A stretch of DNA of 15,030 bases from Gemmatimonadota bacterium (GTDB taxonomy: Bacteria > Gemmatimonadota > Gemmatimonadetes > JACCXV01 > JAHWKZ01), in contig JAHWKZ010000022.1 of NCBI GenBank assembly GCA_019347645.1, positions 1-15,030 on the forward strand, written 5' to 3'. The first letter of the stretch is position 1; each line of letters starts with the position of its first letter. Below the pieces are notes generated by a model that saw nothing but the letters and a program-made list of their open reading frames with translations, had not been told where the DNA came from and did no database searches. Shown piece after piece: positions 13,341 through 15,030 of the stretch. The translations under genes were made by a program, and so were the position numbers.

Positions 13341-14120
13341 ATGCCCGAGCTGCCGGACGTGGAGGTCTTCCGGGACGTGCTCGAGGAGCACGGTCTCGAG
13401 CGGAGGATCGAGACGGTCCATCTTCCTTCCGACAGCGTCCTCGAAGACGTCTCGAAGAGCACCCTGCGCCGACGGCTGAAGGGGCACCGGCTCGTCTCCA
13501 CGCGGCGCCACGGCAAGCACCTCTTCGCCGGGATCGACGGCGGCGGATGGCTGCGGTTCCACTTCGGCATGACCGGGTACCTCGCCTCGTGGGAGGGGGA
13601 CGAGGACGGACCGGAGCACGCGAAGCTGATCCTGGACTTTCCCGGCGGGCGCCACCTCGGCTATGTCTGCGTGCGCCGGCTGGGGGTGATCGGGATCGTC
13701 GACGACGCGGAGGCTTTCGTCGAGGAGAAGGGCCTCGGACCGGACGCGCGCGACCTGGACCTTGACGGCCTCCGGCAGCGGCTCGAGGGACGCAGCGGAT
13801 CGATCAAGGGCACGCTGATGAACCAGGGCGTGGTGGCCGGCCTCGGCAACATCTACGTGGACGAGATCCTGTACCAGAGCGGCGTCGACCCACGAGCCAG
13901 GGCGGACGGCCTTCCCGACGACGCCGCGCGTTCCATCCATCGTACCACGGGCCGAGTGCTGGAGCGGGCGATCGACGGGGGAGTGGAGGACTTCCCGAGG
14001 GCCTGGCTGATCCGGCGCCGCGAGGCGGGAGCCGACTGCGGCCGTTGCGAGGGGACGATCGAGAAGACGGAAGTGAGCGGTCGTTCGACGTACTTCTGTC
14101 CCCGGCACCAGCGGAAGTGA
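13341..14120 (+). CDS. Fpg/Nei family DNA glycosylase
   Basis: This 259-residue protein is a bifunctional base-excision repair glycosylase/AP lyase removing oxidised bases. It starts with MPELPDVE, where the Pro after Met is the catalytic nucleophile and Glu3 the general acid. The beta-hairpin lysine is K59 (RRHGKHLF). The helix-two-turn-helix is NQGVVAGLGNIYVDEIL with N170. The zinc finger holds C233, C236, C253 and H256, with R248 at the tip. Usual Fpg and Nei have a fourth Cys where His256 stands, and LPEVE where this has LPDVE, so it may be a distinct Fpg/Nei subgroup; 8-oxoguanine versus oxidised-pyrimidine preference cannot be decided. GGAGGAGG lies 4 bases before the ATG. A DUF72 gene follows after 7 bases, likely the same transcript. 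Confidence 0.9.
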   Translation: MPELPDVEVFRDVLEEHGLERRIETVHLPSDSVLEDVSKSTLRRRLKGHRLVSTRRHGKHLFAGIDGGGWLRFHFGMTGYLASWEGDEDGPEHAKLILDFPGGRHLGYVCVRRLGVIGIVDDAEAFVEEKGLGPDARDLDLDGLRQRLEGRSGSIKGTLMNQGVVAGLGNIYVDEILYQSGVDPRARADGLPDDAARSIHRTTGRVLERAIDGGVEDFPRAWLIRRREAGADCGRCEGTIEKTEVSGRSTYFCPRHQRK

Positions 14121-14127
14121 GCGGAGG

Positions 14128-15030
14128 GTGGGCCAGATCCGGATCGGCATCTCGGGGTGGACCTACGATCCCTGGATCGGCGACTTCTATCCGGAGGAGC
14201 TGGCGAAGAAGCGCCGGCTCGAGTACGCCAGCCGGAGATTGAACTCCATCGAGATCAACGGCTCGTTCTACTCCCTCCAGCGGCCGGGGACGTACCGCGC
14301 TTGGTACGAGCGGACCCCGGACGACTTCCTGTTCGCGGTGAAGGGGAGCCGGTTCATCACCCACAACAAGAAGCTGGGGGACGCCGAGACCCCGCTGGCG
14401 AACTTCTTCGCCTCGGGCGTGTTGCGGCTCGAGGAGAAGCTGGGGCCGATCCTGTGGCAGCTGCCCGCCAACCTCGCGTTCGACGAGGAGCGCGCGGAGT
14501 CGTTCTTCGAGCTCCTCCCCAGGAACACCGAGGAGATGGCGGCCCTGGGACGGAAGCACGACGACCGGGTGGAGGGAAGGAGCTGGACGAAAACCGACGG
14601 GCGACGTCGGGTGCGGCACGCGGTGGAGTTCCGCCACGAGAGCTGGCTCTGCGCCGAGGCCGTCCGAACGGCTCGCCGTCACGGCGTCGCCTTCGCGTTC
14701 GCCGACAGCGGAAAATGGCCGTACAACGAAGAGTTGACCGCCGGCTTCGTCTACCTCCGCCTCCACGGCTCGCCCGACACCTACCGGAGCAACTACGGGG
14801 ACGCCCGCCTGGACGGCTACGCCGAAAAGATTCGGTCCTGGGCCGACGGGGGAGAGCCGGAGGACGCCGAGCGGGTCACCGATCGTGTCCCGCCCCGGCG
14901 CAAGAGCCGGGATGTCTACGTCTACTTCGACAACGACGCCGAGCTCCACGCGCCCTGGTACGCGCTCGGCCTGGCCGCGCGGGTGGGGAGCGAGGGGGAC
15001 CGCGGGGCCGACCCCGAGGGGGTCCGGAAC
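14128..15030 (+). CDS. DUF72 (YecE-like) protein, 3' partial
   Basis: The frame is open from GTG 14128 to the window end (301 codons, no stop). DUF72 features are RIGISGWTYDPWIGDFYP (5-22), SIEINGSFYSLQRPGTY (40-56), FLFAVKGSRFITHNKKL (67-83), GPILWQLPANL (106-116), AVEFRHESWL (165-174), FVYLRLHGSPDTY (207-219) and DVYVYFDNDAELHAP (262-276). These fit a TIM-barrel fold whose biochemical role is not established. The last motif normally lies near the C-terminus, so little is missing. GTG 14128 is the only usual start codon between an upstream in-frame TGA and the first conserved strand. GGAGG touches the start codon with no spacer, so translation may depend on coupling to fpg, whose stop is 7 bases upstream. 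Confidence 0.86.
   Translation, partial: MGQIRIGISGWTYDPWIGDFYPEELAKKRRLEYASRRLNSIEINGSFYSLQRPGTYRAWYERTPDDFLFAVKGSRFITHNKKLGDAETPLANFFASGVLRLEEKLGPILWQLPANLAFDEERAESFFELLPRNTEEMAALGRKHDDRVEGRSWTKTDGRRRVRHAVEFRHESWLCAEAVRTARRHGVAFAFADSGKWPYNEELTAGFVYLRLHGSPDTYRSNYGDARLDGYAEKIRSWADGGEPEDAERVTDRVPPRRKSRDVYVYFDNDAELHAPWYALGLAARVGSEGDRGADPEGVRN

Noticed and set aside
12636..14150. 504-residue open frame on the minus strand
   Set aside because: It runs antisense to gluconokinase and the DNA glycosylase, whose motifs are unmistakable; no recognisable domain is in the antisense frame.
1..15030. CRISPR arrays, tRNA or rRNA genes, transposases, integrases, toxin-antitoxin or known defence genes
   Set aside because: I looked on both strands for repeat-spacer periodicity, RNA gene signatures and recombinase motifs and found none.

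Overview
This is a gene-dense, very GC-rich stretch of a bacterial chromosome with no plasmid, phage, transposase, CRISPR or RNA gene that I can recognise. The respiratory genes (alternative complex III, haem A synthesis, CtaM) and a lipoprotein-type cytochrome c point to an aerobic Gram-negative bacterium. The Ala/Thr/Gly-rich tail of the cytochrome and the overall gene style fit Gemmatimonadota, but this is an inference from style and no marker gene confirms it. Nowhere are there 300 bases without a gene.

Bases 1-3059 hold the 3' part of an alternative complex III (ACIII) operon: the C-terminal end of ActC, then complete actD, actE and actF, closely spaced or overlapping. The ActC end is joined in frame to the front of a response-regulator receiver domain. 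This is very probably an assembly chimera, so sequence before about position 212 may not belong to this genome locus. Bases 3124-3900 encode a short-chain dehydrogenase (SDR).

Bases 3993-8181 form an oxidase-maturation operon: ctaA (haem A synthase), ctaB (haem O synthase), an ABC ATPase, its ABC-2 permease, and a DUF420/CtaM-like protein. Three of its four junctions are ATGA/GTGA stop-start overlaps. These genes plausibly equip a haem-copper oxidase that would accept electrons from ACIII, yet no oxidase subunit gene is in the window.

Bases 8148-15030 are mixed housekeeping genes: a YihY/BrkB-type membrane protein (minus strand, 3' end overlapping ctaM), a coupled pair of histidine-phosphatase and APH-like kinase, a SnoaL/DUF4440-like protein and a membrane-anchored SDR (both minus strand), gluconokinase, an Fpg/Nei DNA glycosylase with a Cys3His zinc finger, and a DUF72 protein running off the right end.

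I do not see a clear new defence or mobile system. The points most worth checking are the receiver-ActC join, the ABC transporter inside the haem A operon, the phosphatase-kinase pair, the fpg-DUF72 pair and two CGTT/AACG palindromes around gntK.
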